Positions 1 through 9,914 of a stretch of 64,000 nt of DNA are shown here, one piece after another. Under the pieces are notes generated by a model. It ran no database searches. It was not told the origin of the DNA and saw nothing but the letters and a program-made list of their open reading frames with translations. The stretch is from NCBI GenBank assembly GCA_946965045.2, contig OX337229.1, positions 3,038,001-3,102,000 of the forward strand, in the 5' to 3' direction. The stretch comes from Epithemia pelagica. Taxonomy: Eukaryota; Bacillariophyta; Bacillariophyceae; Surirellales; Surirellaceae. Position numbers and translations under genes: made by a program. Position 1 is the stretch's first letter. Each line of letters begins with the position of its first letter.

Positions 1-516
1 GACATACTCTAGCCACGCGGGCCGTCCATAAGTATCCTTCGCCGTTTCGCGACTTCTCAACGCACCAGTCGCCTCTCTCACTTTTTCGGCGTCGCAGATT
101 CCCACTGAGCGGAGGCGGAAGCAATCAACTCACATTTGGTTTGACGAGGAGCATCGCAGGCCACTGAGTTGCTGCGCCATCCGAAGAAGTCATAGATTAG
201 TCGTCGGGAAGAGAAAAAGCGAAAGACCGTAGTCGTCGAATCCTTTGGATTGATTTTTGGTGAACGATTTTGGACCGGGTCTTGCTACTTTCATTGCTTC
301 CCACACTCAAGTCGGCCATTAGGAATCTTGGAAGCCGTTGTTGCAACAGATATATTCACAATCACGACTACTACATCGCCGGATTCACGTTCTGGCTTTC
401 CTGCTGAAAGGGAAAGGCCACCCGTTCCGTACTACCCCGTTGGTCGTTCGCCCGTGAAACGGCGGACATTAATTGGCAAGACGGCTTCTCCACTCAGTTA
501 CATCTTGCAGGCGGCG
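1..516. other. 5' flank of the first gene
   Basis: No gene is supported here. The reading frame that runs into the first gene stays open from 250, but it begins with TTG and the residues before the ATG at 517 look like untranslated leader. The stretch probably holds the promoter and 5' UTR of the gene starting at 517. Confidence 0.4.
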
Positions 517-1863
517 ATGGGGCAGTGTTCCACGCTGCCTGCGGAGGGATCAAGGCCCTCCTCCTCGGTTTCTTCCAGACTGGAATCGCTCCAAGCCCGC
601 GACCCAATCTACGCCGAACAACGGCATAGACTTCGGGACGAACGAGGAAGAGAAAGTCTCGACTTTAACAAACTTGTTCCCAACCAACAAAACTTTGACC
701 CAGAAATTTCAAAGGAAGAGGCGAAAGCCGCTGCACAACTTTCAAAGCTTGTAAAAGATGGGCCCAAGTCAGACATTGGCATGGTCCCTGTTCCAACAGA
801 GTCGACGACTCCTCCCAGACAGTCGCGTGATCTTGATGCCATGCGAGCCGCTGCGGATAGCCCTGTACCCATGGACACGGAGCAACGCGATGAAATGCCT
901 TCCATCTTCCACGAACCACCTCCGCCACCTCCAGAAAACGCCGTACGCACACGGTGCTACAAGCTCAACCTCGACTCGGAAATCGTTGGATTGTCGAGTA
1001 GCCAAAAGCAAGGAATCTGTTTGGGACCTTTCAGTGAACCACCTCCGTATCTTACCTACAGTTCCTCGGAAGACTCCGAAAAGGACATTACACCAACTGA
1101 TGTTGCAATCAAAACCGCACAAATCTTTCGAGGAATCACGGTCGGTCGTGATGGCACCATTCTTTCTCAGAACGCACGCGCCACCCGAAGCAACCGTGGA
1201 AAGGGAACCAAGCGAGGTGAGAAGTCTCGGCAAGCAGCAAAAATCGACAAGGCGAAGGACCTAGTGGAAGAAACCATTGCATCCGGAAAGGCACCCGACT
1301 CGGACGACCCCGCATCCATGGTATCTCTCATCGTGGTGGGTGAATACGACGACATGAAACACTTGGTCCGAGATGGTTCCAAGAAACTCCGGGACGCTGT
1401 TGGTCTCCCAGACTCTCACTTGACATCGATCAACCAACTCAGAGTAGCCGAACATCCATCTTCATCGACGGCCATTAGCCCCCGCAAGCGTGTCTCACCA
1501 AGTCTGGTCCATAGCCAACGCAATGCCGCCTTGCAAAGTCCCGAAAAGATCCAAGCCACTGGACCATCCACGTCCCAAACGGCCCCACCAAAGTTGAAAA
1601 GCAACCCTCGAGATACCCGACCTGGTCGAAGGGAAAATGCCAAGATGCGATTGGATTCCTGCAACGACTTTATTGACCCTCGCCGTCCTGGGGGTGCGGT
1701 GGATGGTGACTGGAGCCATGCCTGGAACATTTGGAATTGCGGTGGAGTTGGTGCCGTCAGTCCCTTTCAACCCAGCAGTCCGACGGACCGCTCTGTTTTC
1801 GAAGGGAGAGAAGCCTCTCACAACACCAACCGCGAAGGTGCGGTGACAACAAGAGCTGATTAA
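517..1863 (+). CDS. Orphan protein with predicted N-myristoylation site
   Basis: Uninterrupted 448-aa reading frame. The chosen ATG at 517 gives the N-terminus MGQCSTLP, a good N-myristoylation consensus (Gly2, Ser/Thr at 6) with Cys4 available for palmitoylation, so membrane anchoring at the cytosolic face is likely. The upstream in-frame extension starts with TTG and was not used. The body is polar: a proline run near residues 140-146, a more ordered block around 150-255, a basic patch with the RGKGTKRGEKSR motif, and a C-terminal segment rich in W, N and G (DGDWSHAWNIWNCGG). No enzyme motif was recognised. An AATAAA lies 11 nt after the stop (1874-1879). It converges with the PSII gene that follows. 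The reading frame is firm, the function unknown. Confidence 0.75.
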   Translation: MGQCSTLPAEGSRPSSSVSSRLESLQARDPIYAEQRHRLRDERGRESLDFNKLVPNQQNFDPEISKEEAKAAAQLSKLVKDGPKSDIGMVPVPTESTTPPRQSRDLDAMRAAADSPVPMDTEQRDEMPSIFHEPPPPPPENAVRTRCYKLNLDSEIVGLSSSQKQGICLGPFSEPPPYLTYSSSEDSEKDITPTDVAIKTAQIFRGITVGRDGTILSQNARATRSNRGKGTKRGEKSRQAAKIDKAKDLVEETIASGKAPDSDDPASMVSLIVVGEYDDMKHLVRDGSKKLRDAVGLPDSHLTSINQLRVAEHPSSSTAISPRKRVSPSLVHSQRNAALQSPEKIQATGPSTSQTAPPKLKSNPRDTRPGRRENAKMRLDSCNDFIDPRRPGGAVDGDWSHAWNIWNCGGVGAVSPFQPSSPTDRSVFEGREASHNTNREGAVTTRAD

Positions 1864-2470
1864 ACAGCCATTCAATAAAAACTACCTTGAGAGAGCCACT
1901 GGTCATTTTGGACCCGTGCGTTTCTCTTCCTAACTGTCAAAGTAGACCAATATTTTTTATCTCCTAGTTTTTGTGTTCAATCCTTGTGTGTACAAGTTTG
2001 ATCGGTGACCCATCATAGCCATTTTGTCATTCTGTTCCAACTATTACCCGTGTACTAGTGCTGTTCATCTTTTCAGTCGAAAACCACTCGCATCAAGACA
2101 ACTAACAACGTACGTTACACGAACGTGACCTGGAGTTATGTCCTCATCGTCAAACTACCTGATTCTTTGAAATGGGTTTTCCCATGTTGAACCCATAATT
2201 CCCATTCTACAAATCATTTCTAGTTAGATACATTCATATGCGAGGTGGTAATGCAAAATATCTAAGGTAACCAAGAAGAGGCAGTGTTACCAATTTTACG
2301 CCCAAATTTCCTTAGCTATGGAGACCTCGTACCCCATGAATCCATCCATCTCTATCGAATTGCTCAAACATACTGGGTTGTTTAACGGACGTAGATGGAG
2401 CTGTAATGTAACAAGAGAGAAGTTAGAATGCGCAATCAAAAGATTGCCATCACCTGGGCAGATCTTAAAC
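1864..2470. other. Convergent intergenic region
   Basis: AT-rich spacer between the 3' ends of two convergent genes. It contains AATAAA at 1874-1879. The short open frames here are unsupported. Nothing else was recognised. Confidence 0.4.
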
Positions 2471-3092
2471 TTACGCAGCAGATGTTCGGACTCGGTAGTC
2501 GTAATCACTGGAGTATCCTTGTCCGTAGGAGTTGGTCACTGATGGCAAGCCAGAGATGCCGTTGGCGGAAACATATGTGTCGTAGGCCTTTTTGACGGCA
2601 GCCTTGTCACCCGCACGAATTCCGGCAAAGATGGCATTGGTTTGTGCAATGGCATCGGCCTTGGCGGTCTTGTCGACGACACGTGGGTAAGCACCCGAGT
2701 TGAAAAGAATAAAGGCATTCTTTTCGTCGGCAATGGCGGCAAAGTCACCGGCATCCACAGCAGTCTTCAAGGCGGCAATGCGGTTTCCGTACACACCCTT
2801 GGCACGTTGCATGGTGGCGGCAGAGACGGCACCATCGGCAAAGGCGAGTTGAGGGACAGCGGCCACAGTGGCGGCACCGGCGGCGATTTGGCCAACGGCA
2901 GCACGACGGTCCACCGACTATATACAACACAGGAATCGGTACAAGAAACGATTTGGAATGGAACAAAAGGCAAGCATGAGGAGTGGTCCTGTCGCGGGAC
3001 ATTGCAGTAAAATTGACAGCCCTAGTACATACCGGAGAGAAGGCGGCGGCAGAGGAAGCCAAGAGAGCACAGACGACGGCAGAGAACTTCAT
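2471..3092 (-). CDS. psb31: Extrinsic lumenal PSII protein, Psb31-like
   Basis: Two exons, 3092..3033 and 2917..2471, with a 115-bp intron (GTATGT...TATAG, 2918-3032); 168 aa. Residues 1-17 form a signal peptide ending SSAAA, followed by FSP, the phenylalanine at the cleavage point typical of diatom plastid pre-proteins. Then comes a twin-arginine thylakoid-transfer stretch (VDRRAAVGQ, alanine-rich, ending AFA before DGAVS). The mature part, about 120 aa, is helical and ends with the tyrosine-rich YGQGYSSDYDYR. Size and bipartite targeting fit the four-helix extrinsic subunits (Psb31, PsbQ') that stabilise the oxygen-evolving Mn cluster in diatom PSII. Assignment to Psb31 rather than PsbQ' is from memory of family features and should be tested by alignment. 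It is divergent from NPRL3, with 237 bp between start codons. Confidence 0.65.
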
Positions 3093-3329
3093 GGTGTTGA
3101 TTGTGTAGATGGATGAAGTTGTGATGCACTAATTTGCGACCGGTCCTGAAAGATCGCACGAGGAACCACTTCAAGCATGGAGTCAACAGCGATTTATCAG
3201 CGAATCTGTGCGATTTGGTTTCGCGAGACTCGAAACAGCCACCGAAACGCGATCCTAACGTGACTCCAGTCTGTCACGGGCATCACGAACACCGTCGACA
3301 CATTCGCCCACAAAGAACAACATATCACC

Positions 3330-5546
3330 ATGTCGGACGGCAACGGCACTCGGTCTCCTCTTCATCCTCCTGCTCCACACAACAATCATGCGGCGGTAGT
3401 ATCCGATCAAGAGAACAATCATCCGTTCCGGGTACAAGGAATTGCTTTTGTCGTAGACCAGAAGGGAAAGGAACCGAAATTGGTCTTTCGATATCCGCCC
3501 ACTCCTCCCCAAGGAATCAGCGACGAAGAAGATTTGTTCTTTCGAATGGATTCCAGGCAAATGGCCAAACTATTTCGTCCTAAATCGTCTCTTTGCGGGG
3601 AACCAGTGACACTATCCGTGGGAGTTACCATTTTTTGTTGTCGAGCCGTCTTGTTGGAGCAGCAAGATCCGACGGATGACCACCCGGACGATCCCCCCGT
3701 GGAACTCTTTAGCATCATTGTTGCCTTGGTTCCGCGAGCACGAGAACCGTCCATGACGACCAACAATGCCGGGGGATGGTACGAAGAAGAACGAAATATA
3801 CAAGGCATCTGGGGAGGATCCACACAGCCATCGTCCAACCACCACTCTTCCAAGGTGTGGGCCTCCTTGTTGGCCGTCGTTCGCGTTCACGTCTCACTGG
3901 CACGTATTTGTCCCATCCTCGAGCAAGAAGAAGCCAACTGTCACTATGTCACGTTACAAACTAAACTCTGCCTCGATACACGCAAATCCTTTCGGATTTC
4001 CCCACCCTCGTCATCACCGTCCGGAGAATCTGCGGCCACTCCCAGTGTGGTGGTTCCAACCGTTTCGTCGCTTCGACCACCCTCTCGAAACAGTCAACTT
4101 TCATCCAATGCGTCGATGGATCATTGGTCCAACAATAATCGACCCCCTTGGACCGATTCGGCCGACGGTCTGGCCACAGAGGTGGAAACCGCCATGCGGG
4201 ACCAAGAAACCTTGGATGCGATCGTGTCGGCTCCCGCCCCCGTGGACTCGCGTACGGGTGTGACGCATCAAGGCAATTTGGTTCGAGAATTGATTCATTT
4301 GTTCCATGCCTTGGGGCGGAACGAAGATGAGTATGCTCCTACTCCTCTCATGCTCCTGGGAGGAGAAGGCGTGGTCCATGTCAATGGTCACATTGCCGTG
4401 GCCGTCGAAGCAGTGGCTCCCCGGACTCTGGGAGATCGGGAAACTGGACAAGTCGTACGGCCGTACCAGACCTTGCTCTTCCCCCATACATCCACCCAAG
4501 ATCTGTTGGAGGCGCTCTCCTCTTCCACTTTGTCCTCGTCGTCGTCGTCTTCTTCTTCAACATGCTCTTCCTTGTCGCCTCCCCCACAGGTGCATCAATT
4601 TCTTCGGGCGGCAACTCCCCGCAAATCCCTGGTGGACATTGCCAAGGATGCTGGATTGCCCCTGGAAAAAACCATGGAAATTGCCAATTATCTCGTCCAA
4701 CAAGGAGTCAGTTTGTCGTCCAGTGTCTTGACCGGACACTGTCGATTGGCCAGTGTTGGCATGCAACCCATTCACACTGCCACCTTGCCCTTTTCCTACA
4801 CTTTTGGATTTGATGTCCATGTTTTTCAGTTGGTGGCCTTTTTGACCACGCCTGGCTGGACTCTGGGAGAAGCGGTACAGGCCTTGGTATCCAGTAGTCC
4901 CCAATCATCATTGGAGGCCCAACAATTGCGAACCAAACTTGAAAGCTGTCTCGCGCTCCGACCAGCACGCAACCACAACAACAACACAAACTCCGCCACG
5001 GAGGACCAGGACAAACTCACTGCGTCGTCGTCTGCCCCGGTGGTGGGTGCAGCGTCCTGGAAATTGCCACCAGCACCAGGAACCGTGGAGGAGGCCTTGG
5101 TCGATCTCTTGTACGATATGGTGGCGTGGTTGTGTGGACATCGTGTCGTGACGCACCTGCAGGAATATTTGGTGGAATCCACCTTTGGCTCGGAAGGGAC
5201 CATTCCTCATTCTCTCACGACAACAACGACAACAACAACAACAACAAGTACAACGGGAGAATCCAACAACAACACTGCCTCGTCCTCCTTGTACCACGAG
5301 TTGCGGGCGGCCGATGGCTTGTCGGGTCGAGCCTCGCTTCCCGCCTTGTCGTGGCGATTGGGAGTGTCGGTCGACCGCTTGCGGTCGTGGGTGTTGGACC
5401 AGAACAAGAAGGATTCTTCCAACAGTAGTAGTCTTTGTATTCGAACCCGTCCCTCGGCGCCGGGAGACGATTGGATTCCCGTCACCATGGATCCCAAAGC
5501 CGTCCTTCAAGAACTTCGACAGACACCACCCACATTCGCGTCGTGA
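3330..5546 (+). CDS. NPRL3: GATOR1 subunit NPRL3 (nitrogen permease regulator 3)
   Basis: Single-exon, 738 aa, starting at the ATG at 3330. The N-terminal longin-type core is clear (GIAFVVDQKGKEPKLVFRYPP near residue 37, then the FRMDSRQMAKLFRPK block and a strand with VTLSVGVTIF). The C-terminal half has predicted winged-helix segments. In known systems NPRL3 pairs with NPRL2 and DEPDC5 in GATOR1, the GTPase-activating complex that lowers TORC1 activity when amino acids are scarce; it acts at the lysosome or vacuole. The protein is longer than the human form (569 aa) because of low-complexity insertions: a serine run near residues 394-415, an asparagine-rich stretch near 550 and a threonine run near 630-645. 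These fit trinucleotide slippage in loops. Confidence 0.88.
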   Translation: MSDGNGTRSPLHPPAPHNNHAAVVSDQENNHPFRVQGIAFVVDQKGKEPKLVFRYPPTPPQGISDEEDLFFRMDSRQMAKLFRPKSSLCGEPVTLSVGVTIFCCRAVLLEQQDPTDDHPDDPPVELFSIIVALVPRAREPSMTTNNAGGWYEEERNIQGIWGGSTQPSSNHHSSKVWASLLAVVRVHVSLARICPILEQEEANCHYVTLQTKLCLDTRKSFRISPPSSSPSGESAATPSVVVPTVSSLRPPSRNSQLSSNASMDHWSNNNRPPWTDSADGLATEVETAMRDQETLDAIVSAPAPVDSRTGVTHQGNLVRELIHLFHALGRNEDEYAPTPLMLLGGEGVVHVNGHIAVAVEAVAPRTLGDRETGQVVRPYQTLLFPHTSTQDLLEALSSSTLSSSSSSSSSTCSSLSPPPQVHQFLRAATPRKSLVDIAKDAGLPLEKTMEIANYLVQQGVSLSSSVLTGHCRLASVGMQPIHTATLPFSYTFGFDVHVFQLVAFLTTPGWTLGEAVQALVSSSPQSSLEAQQLRTKLESCLALRPARNHNNNTNSATEDQDKLTASSSAPVVGAASWKLPPAPGTVEEALVDLLYDMVAWLCGHRVVTHLQEYLVESTFGSEGTIPHSLTTTTTTTTTTSTTGESNNNTASSSLYHELRAADGLSGRASLPALSWRLGVSVDRLRSWVLDQNKKDSSNSSSLCIRTRPSAPGDDWIPVTMDPKAVLQELRQTPPTFAS

Positions 5547-6826
5547 GACCGACACGAGACGTTTTTTTGGGTTTGCGTGTGCACTGGACACTGCGAACGA
5601 AAAAACACCACTGGAGTTCGACTCGACGCAACGTCTCTAGAGGTAGTGGAGTGTCTACCTACCTAGAAGGCACCAAGAGGGATACTCGTTTGGATGCCAC
5701 CAAAACTACGACACAGATTGCCAAGCTATACAATCTACTCTGATTGAAAGACTTGTGTGTGTGTCGTTCGAAGCCGCAATCATGGATACTGCCTTCCTTG
5801 CTTCTCCTGGGGCCATGGATCGAGGGCTGAACGAGCTTATTGACACGCACTTGTCGTCTGGAGGATGGACCAAGCGCGGTGAACTACCTACCTAGTTTCT
5901 GTGGAGAATTTGGAATGGTATCCTCCATCATGGAGGATACCATATGCCATGCGGTGTCACCGTGCTCTCTGTGCTAGCTAGGAGTACCACTCATTATTTG
6001 TTCGTTCATAAAACTGTAGCAAAATCGTTTGAATGACAAGATTCATGTTTTTCTAGAATTTCGAATGGCATTGGGAGCAGTATGGATAGTGGTGTTCTAG
6101 TCGGAACGATACTATCCATCCAAGCATTATTTCTCTTTCTATTATTTTTGTGAGAGGGCACAATGGGTTGTGTTCTGCGTAGGTAGATACGAGAGTGGGA
6201 ATGAGTTTCCAATGGTTTGAATGAGACTTCCTTGGGAACAGTAGTGGGAGTTGCAACCAAACAACCAATCCAAACATCACCGAGAGCACATGTAGATTCG
6301 CGCGAAGATCCTCCATGGCGGGCAGTGGTCTGTTTGTAATTTGTGAGGACGTGTGTGTCGTGTGGCCGTTGGCTGGGTGCGACACCCAGACTCTCTCTCA
6401 CTACGTAGTTATTTTTGTCAAAACCGTTATGGGTCGTAAGTAGTTGTTTCGTTGTTGGAATCGTTTCGTCCCGATGGATCGTCTGACACGAGTCCAGGAA
6501 TACTTAGCAGCAATCCCATAAAGTCGAACCGACGGCGCCGGCTGGCATCCGTGTGTGTGTGCTTGGCTCCCACCGCCGTTGACGCACTACAGCCCGTGTT
6601 CTGGTTCTCTCTTTGGATCTCTTTCTTGTTGTTGGCGCTCTTCTGTTGTTGTGGATTGTGTGGATATATTTTATATTAATTGGTAATTGGATCGTTTGTA
6701 CGTTCCTTGAATTATCACCAAGGGGAGAACATTGTCATCCTTCACACTAGAGCTGGATCGATTCGTTCGACACTACTGGACTGATCCTCCCGGATTGCGG
6801 ATTCTTTGGCCAGTCCACCAATAACC
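5547..6826. other. Intergenic region between NPRL3 and MORN gene
   Basis: About 1.3 kb without a supported gene. It carries a perfect hairpin (5915-5943), one copy of CTAGGAGTA (5978-5986), and CT-rich sequence leading into the next gene, probably its promoter and 5' UTR. Open frames here start with non-ATG codons or show no protein-like composition. Confidence 0.4.
5915..5943. repeat. Perfect hairpin, 13-bp arms, 3-nt loop
   Basis: ATGGTATCCTCCA, the loop TCA, then TGGAGGATACCAT: both arms match fully. It lies about 370 bp beyond the NPRL3 stop. It could form a transcript 3'-end structure or be the core of a decayed foldback element; the sequence does not decide. Confidence 0.6.
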
Positions 6827-9226
6827 ATGACGACCACCACCATGGCATCGTCCTCCAACCCACCCACGGCACGACAAGCCTATTTGCAACATTTGCAAAG
6901 CAAGAGTCAGCCATCCATGGCTGGTGGAGGATTTCCAAACAATACTACTACTACCAATCCTCTCAACAACAATCACAACAATCCAAACAACAACAACAAC
7001 ACTCAACAACCTCCCTCCTCCACGGTACCCGTTTGGAAACAACGATTGAGAAATCGGGAACAGCAAGTTCCCCGAACCAAACCGACAACAACAACAACGA
7101 CACCAAAAGCAGCAGCAGCATCACAATCCCATGGCGGAGCAGCCCCTCCTCCACCACCACCGCCGCCACCACCACCCCAATCCGAAGCCAGCAACGAATC
7201 GCCCACGCTCGTTTCACCCAGCCTGGCGCCCAGTCCGTCGTCGTATACACCCTTGTCGTCCTTGAGTGGCAGCCATAAAAGCGGTGGTCGCAAACACTGG
7301 CTCGGATCCGTTGTACAGGAGCCGGAATCTCCCTTTGCCACGCCCCTCTCATCCACTCGCAACCATCACAACAACAACCACAACAACAACAATAGTCGAG
7401 GCGCCACCCACGACGATTCCCTGGCTGGAATGGGCAACCACAACAGTACGACTCATCAGCATCACCAACCACCCCGCTTTGGCTTTTTTCAAGCCACCTC
7501 TCCCAACCCCAAACGGAGTAGTAGTTTGGTATCCGAAAAGAGTCAGGCGTCGCTCAAGGCACTGGCCTCCAAGGATCCCAGTGACGATACGCATACCACC
7601 TGGATGAGTAGCAGCCACGCCAGTCTCGAAGACGACACCACCACGGAAGGAGGAGGAGGAGGCGTTGTGCGGGCTTCCACAGACCCACAACCACAAGAAC
7701 GCGAAGACGAGGTGGACCGCACCGGCTTTGGCAGCTCCCAAACCAGTGTCACGGCCAAGTGGCAAGAACTCATTCGACAAAAACAAGACAAGCATCACAG
7801 TAGTCACAGTCGACAACCATCATCCAAGATGCAATCGCCCTTGGCACGACAGGAACGCAAGACCATGACCAGAAATAGCTTGGTGGAACAGCAACCTTCC
7901 AAACCAGAGGACCACCAACTCGTGGGTCCACCGACTCTCACTCGTCCCTTGTGGAAGCAACAACAACCACAACCGATGGAACAACCACCAAAGGGCCCTT
8001 CCTCCTGGTTTGGCTCTCCGGATCGCTCGTCCCACGACCGGTTTCCACTTCAAGACGACGAAGCAGAACACGAGTCTCCCGATCGATCCATGTCACGAAT
8101 CATGGTGCCCTTTTTCGATAGTGAAACCAAGCAAGAGGAGGACCCGGTACCACAGGGAGAAGAACACGAAGAAGGAGAACACGCCGTGGTGGTGGCCGAT
8201 CCCCAGGCACTGGAAGAAGATGCCGACTTTGATAATGTGGTCCAGACCTTGGCCGTCTCGGTGGGAACTTCACTCCAAGATTTGGAGGATCCTTGTAATA
8301 CAACTACATGGACGGTCCATCCTGACTTGTTGTGGGACATGATTCGCGATTGCGAAGAACGATGGAAGGACTCGGCCACGGTCCACCGACCCGTTCCCAA
8401 TTCGCCCTTGGCTTACCTGCAATTTTCCCCGACGGAATCGGAACAAACCAAATTGCTTAGCTTGCAACAAGCGGAAATTGCCGACTTAAGGGCCCAATTG
8501 ACGCAGTATTCGATGGCTCCCAAAACCCAAGCCGCCGTCCGAGACCAACAGCAACGACTACAACAACAACTGTTGCCCGACCAAGCCCCCGATACACCAT
8601 CCTCGTCGGGACCGGCCGCCTCCACGGTCTCACCCGTGGAATTGATTGATTCCGTCCCCATTGAACACATTGAAGTGGCCGTCATGGACGATCACGATGT
8701 TTGTTCCGTCACGTCCGGATTGACCAATTTGCAAGATTTGACCACCCGTGTCGTGGGGGGTGGGAATGGTGGTATCGGCGACGATGCGCACTCGTCGTCG
8801 GCGACGGATCCCTTTTTTGGACATCAGGAACCCAAGAGTCCCGCCGATCGCTTGGCCTCGTCGTCGACGAATATTGTTCGACGGGCGGCGGTGGAATTGC
8901 ATGCCGCCGATGGATCCCATCGCAAGGCGTGGTATACCGGTCCCGTCGTGGCCAATGGCCAGTATACCGGCTTTGGATACTTTGAATTTCCCGGTACGGG
9001 CGATGTCTACAAGGGAGAAGTCCACAATGGCAAAATGCACGGACAAGGCACCTATACCTATGCCACCAAACAACAACCACAAGGACGACGACCCCGACGA
9101 GGCAATTCAAAAAAGAATACTACACCCAAGGTACTCCGAGGAAGATTTGAAAACAATGTCTTTGGTACGTGGTGCAGGAACCAGGAAGATGCGGAATCGC
9201 GTTTGGTTGCAGAGTGCAGAGACTGA
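6827..9226 (+). CDS. MORN-repeat protein with long disordered N-terminus
   Basis: Uninterrupted frame of 799 aa from the ATG at 6827; the second ATG at 6842 sits in a better context (ACCATGG) and may be the true start. The first 500 residues are low-complexity: N/T/H runs, a proline stretch PPPPPPPPPPPPP near residue 110, and S/P/Q-rich segments. A weakly helical segment near 560-590 precedes the C-terminus. There, two MORN-type units appear (YTGPVVANGQYTGFGYFEFPG and GDVYKGEVHNGKMHGQGTYTY, roughly residues 705-750), followed by a basic tail. MORN repeats form beta-hairpins that often serve as membrane-proximal or cytoskeletal scaffolds. No catalytic domain is visible. Confidence 0.75.
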   Translation: MTTTTMASSSNPPTARQAYLQHLQSKSQPSMAGGGFPNNTTTTNPLNNNHNNPNNNNNTQQPPSSTVPVWKQRLRNREQQVPRTKPTTTTTTPKAAAASQSHGGAAPPPPPPPPPPPQSEASNESPTLVSPSLAPSPSSYTPLSSLSGSHKSGGRKHWLGSVVQEPESPFATPLSSTRNHHNNNHNNNNSRGATHDDSLAGMGNHNSTTHQHHQPPRFGFFQATSPNPKRSSSLVSEKSQASLKALASKDPSDDTHTTWMSSSHASLEDDTTTEGGGGGVVRASTDPQPQEREDEVDRTGFGSSQTSVTAKWQELIRQKQDKHHSSHSRQPSSKMQSPLARQERKTMTRNSLVEQQPSKPEDHQLVGPPTLTRPLWKQQQPQPMEQPPKGPSSWFGSPDRSSHDRFPLQDDEAEHESPDRSMSRIMVPFFDSETKQEEDPVPQGEEHEEGEHAVVVADPQALEEDADFDNVVQTLAVSVGTSLQDLEDPCNTTTWTVHPDLLWDMIRDCEERWKDSATVHRPVPNSPLAYLQFSPTESEQTKLLSLQQAEIADLRAQLTQYSMAPKTQAAVRDQQQRLQQQLLPDQAPDTPSSSGPAASTVSPVELIDSVPIEHIEVAVMDDHDVCSVTSGLTNLQDLTTRVVGGGNGGIGDDAHSSSATDPFFGHQEPKSPADRLASSSTNIVRRAAVELHAADGSHRKAWYTGPVVANGQYTGFGYFEFPGTGDVYKGEVHNGKMHGQGTYTYATKQQPQGRRPRRGNSKKNTTPKVLRGRFENNVFGTWCRNQEDAESRLVAECRD

Positions 9227-9914
9227 TTGTTCTCACACACATGTTTGTGCTCCTGTTTCGTGCAGTCGGCTAGAGGACACGCAGAGGATTGAGAACACGT
9301 GAGACAAGTGACATGTGTCATTGTCCGTCCGTTTCGATACAGTGTGGGATTGAGGAAAGAGCTCCAACGTTGTAAGAAACAAACGGATACGGAACGTGTC
9401 GTCGTCGTCATCGTTCTTGCGGCGGCATTGGTGATTCATCTAACATGTATCCCGAACCTAGGCGATGCGAACTCTTGAGACGACTGGATCCTATACTCTA
9501 GAGACACATTGGACTCTGGAAGCACAAGGCATGACTCGAATCTCCTGCACCAAGAAGTTCCCAACCGTATTCCGTGAATGCATCATGAGTTGAGGGAAGA
9601 TGGAAATGTCGATGCTTTGTAGCAGGAACCAGTCGATACAGTTCTGCTGTCGCTCAGATCAGAAAAAATGTTTGTCTTTTGACGTCAAGACGAGGACGTC
9701 CAAAGGTAGTCATCCGCTTTCTTGATCATGCCTAGTACATGAATGAATGAAACTAATAAAGTATACATTGTTTTCAATTCATTGAACTAAGATGCAAGAA
9801 TGGATCTTTTTTTATCCGCTGGAAGTTATAGTGACTGATTCTCTTGGCCGGAATCCGGCACCACTACAATCATTTTTTTGCGTAAGACACTACCTCCATG
9901 TCCTCTGTTTTTTG
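9227..9914. other. Convergent intergenic region
   Basis: Spacer between the 3' ends of the MORN gene and the LRR gene. It holds an AATAAA near 9755 and a TGACGTCA at 9680-9687. No gene is supported. Confidence 0.4.

Noticed and set aside
250-516. N-terminal extension of the first gene by 89 residues
   Set aside because: The extension begins with TTG; the downstream ATG gives a clear myristoylation motif.
6006-6401. 131-aa minus-strand frame between NPRL3 and the MORN gene
   Set aside because: No protein-like domain; an overlapping second frame in the same stretch is equally open.
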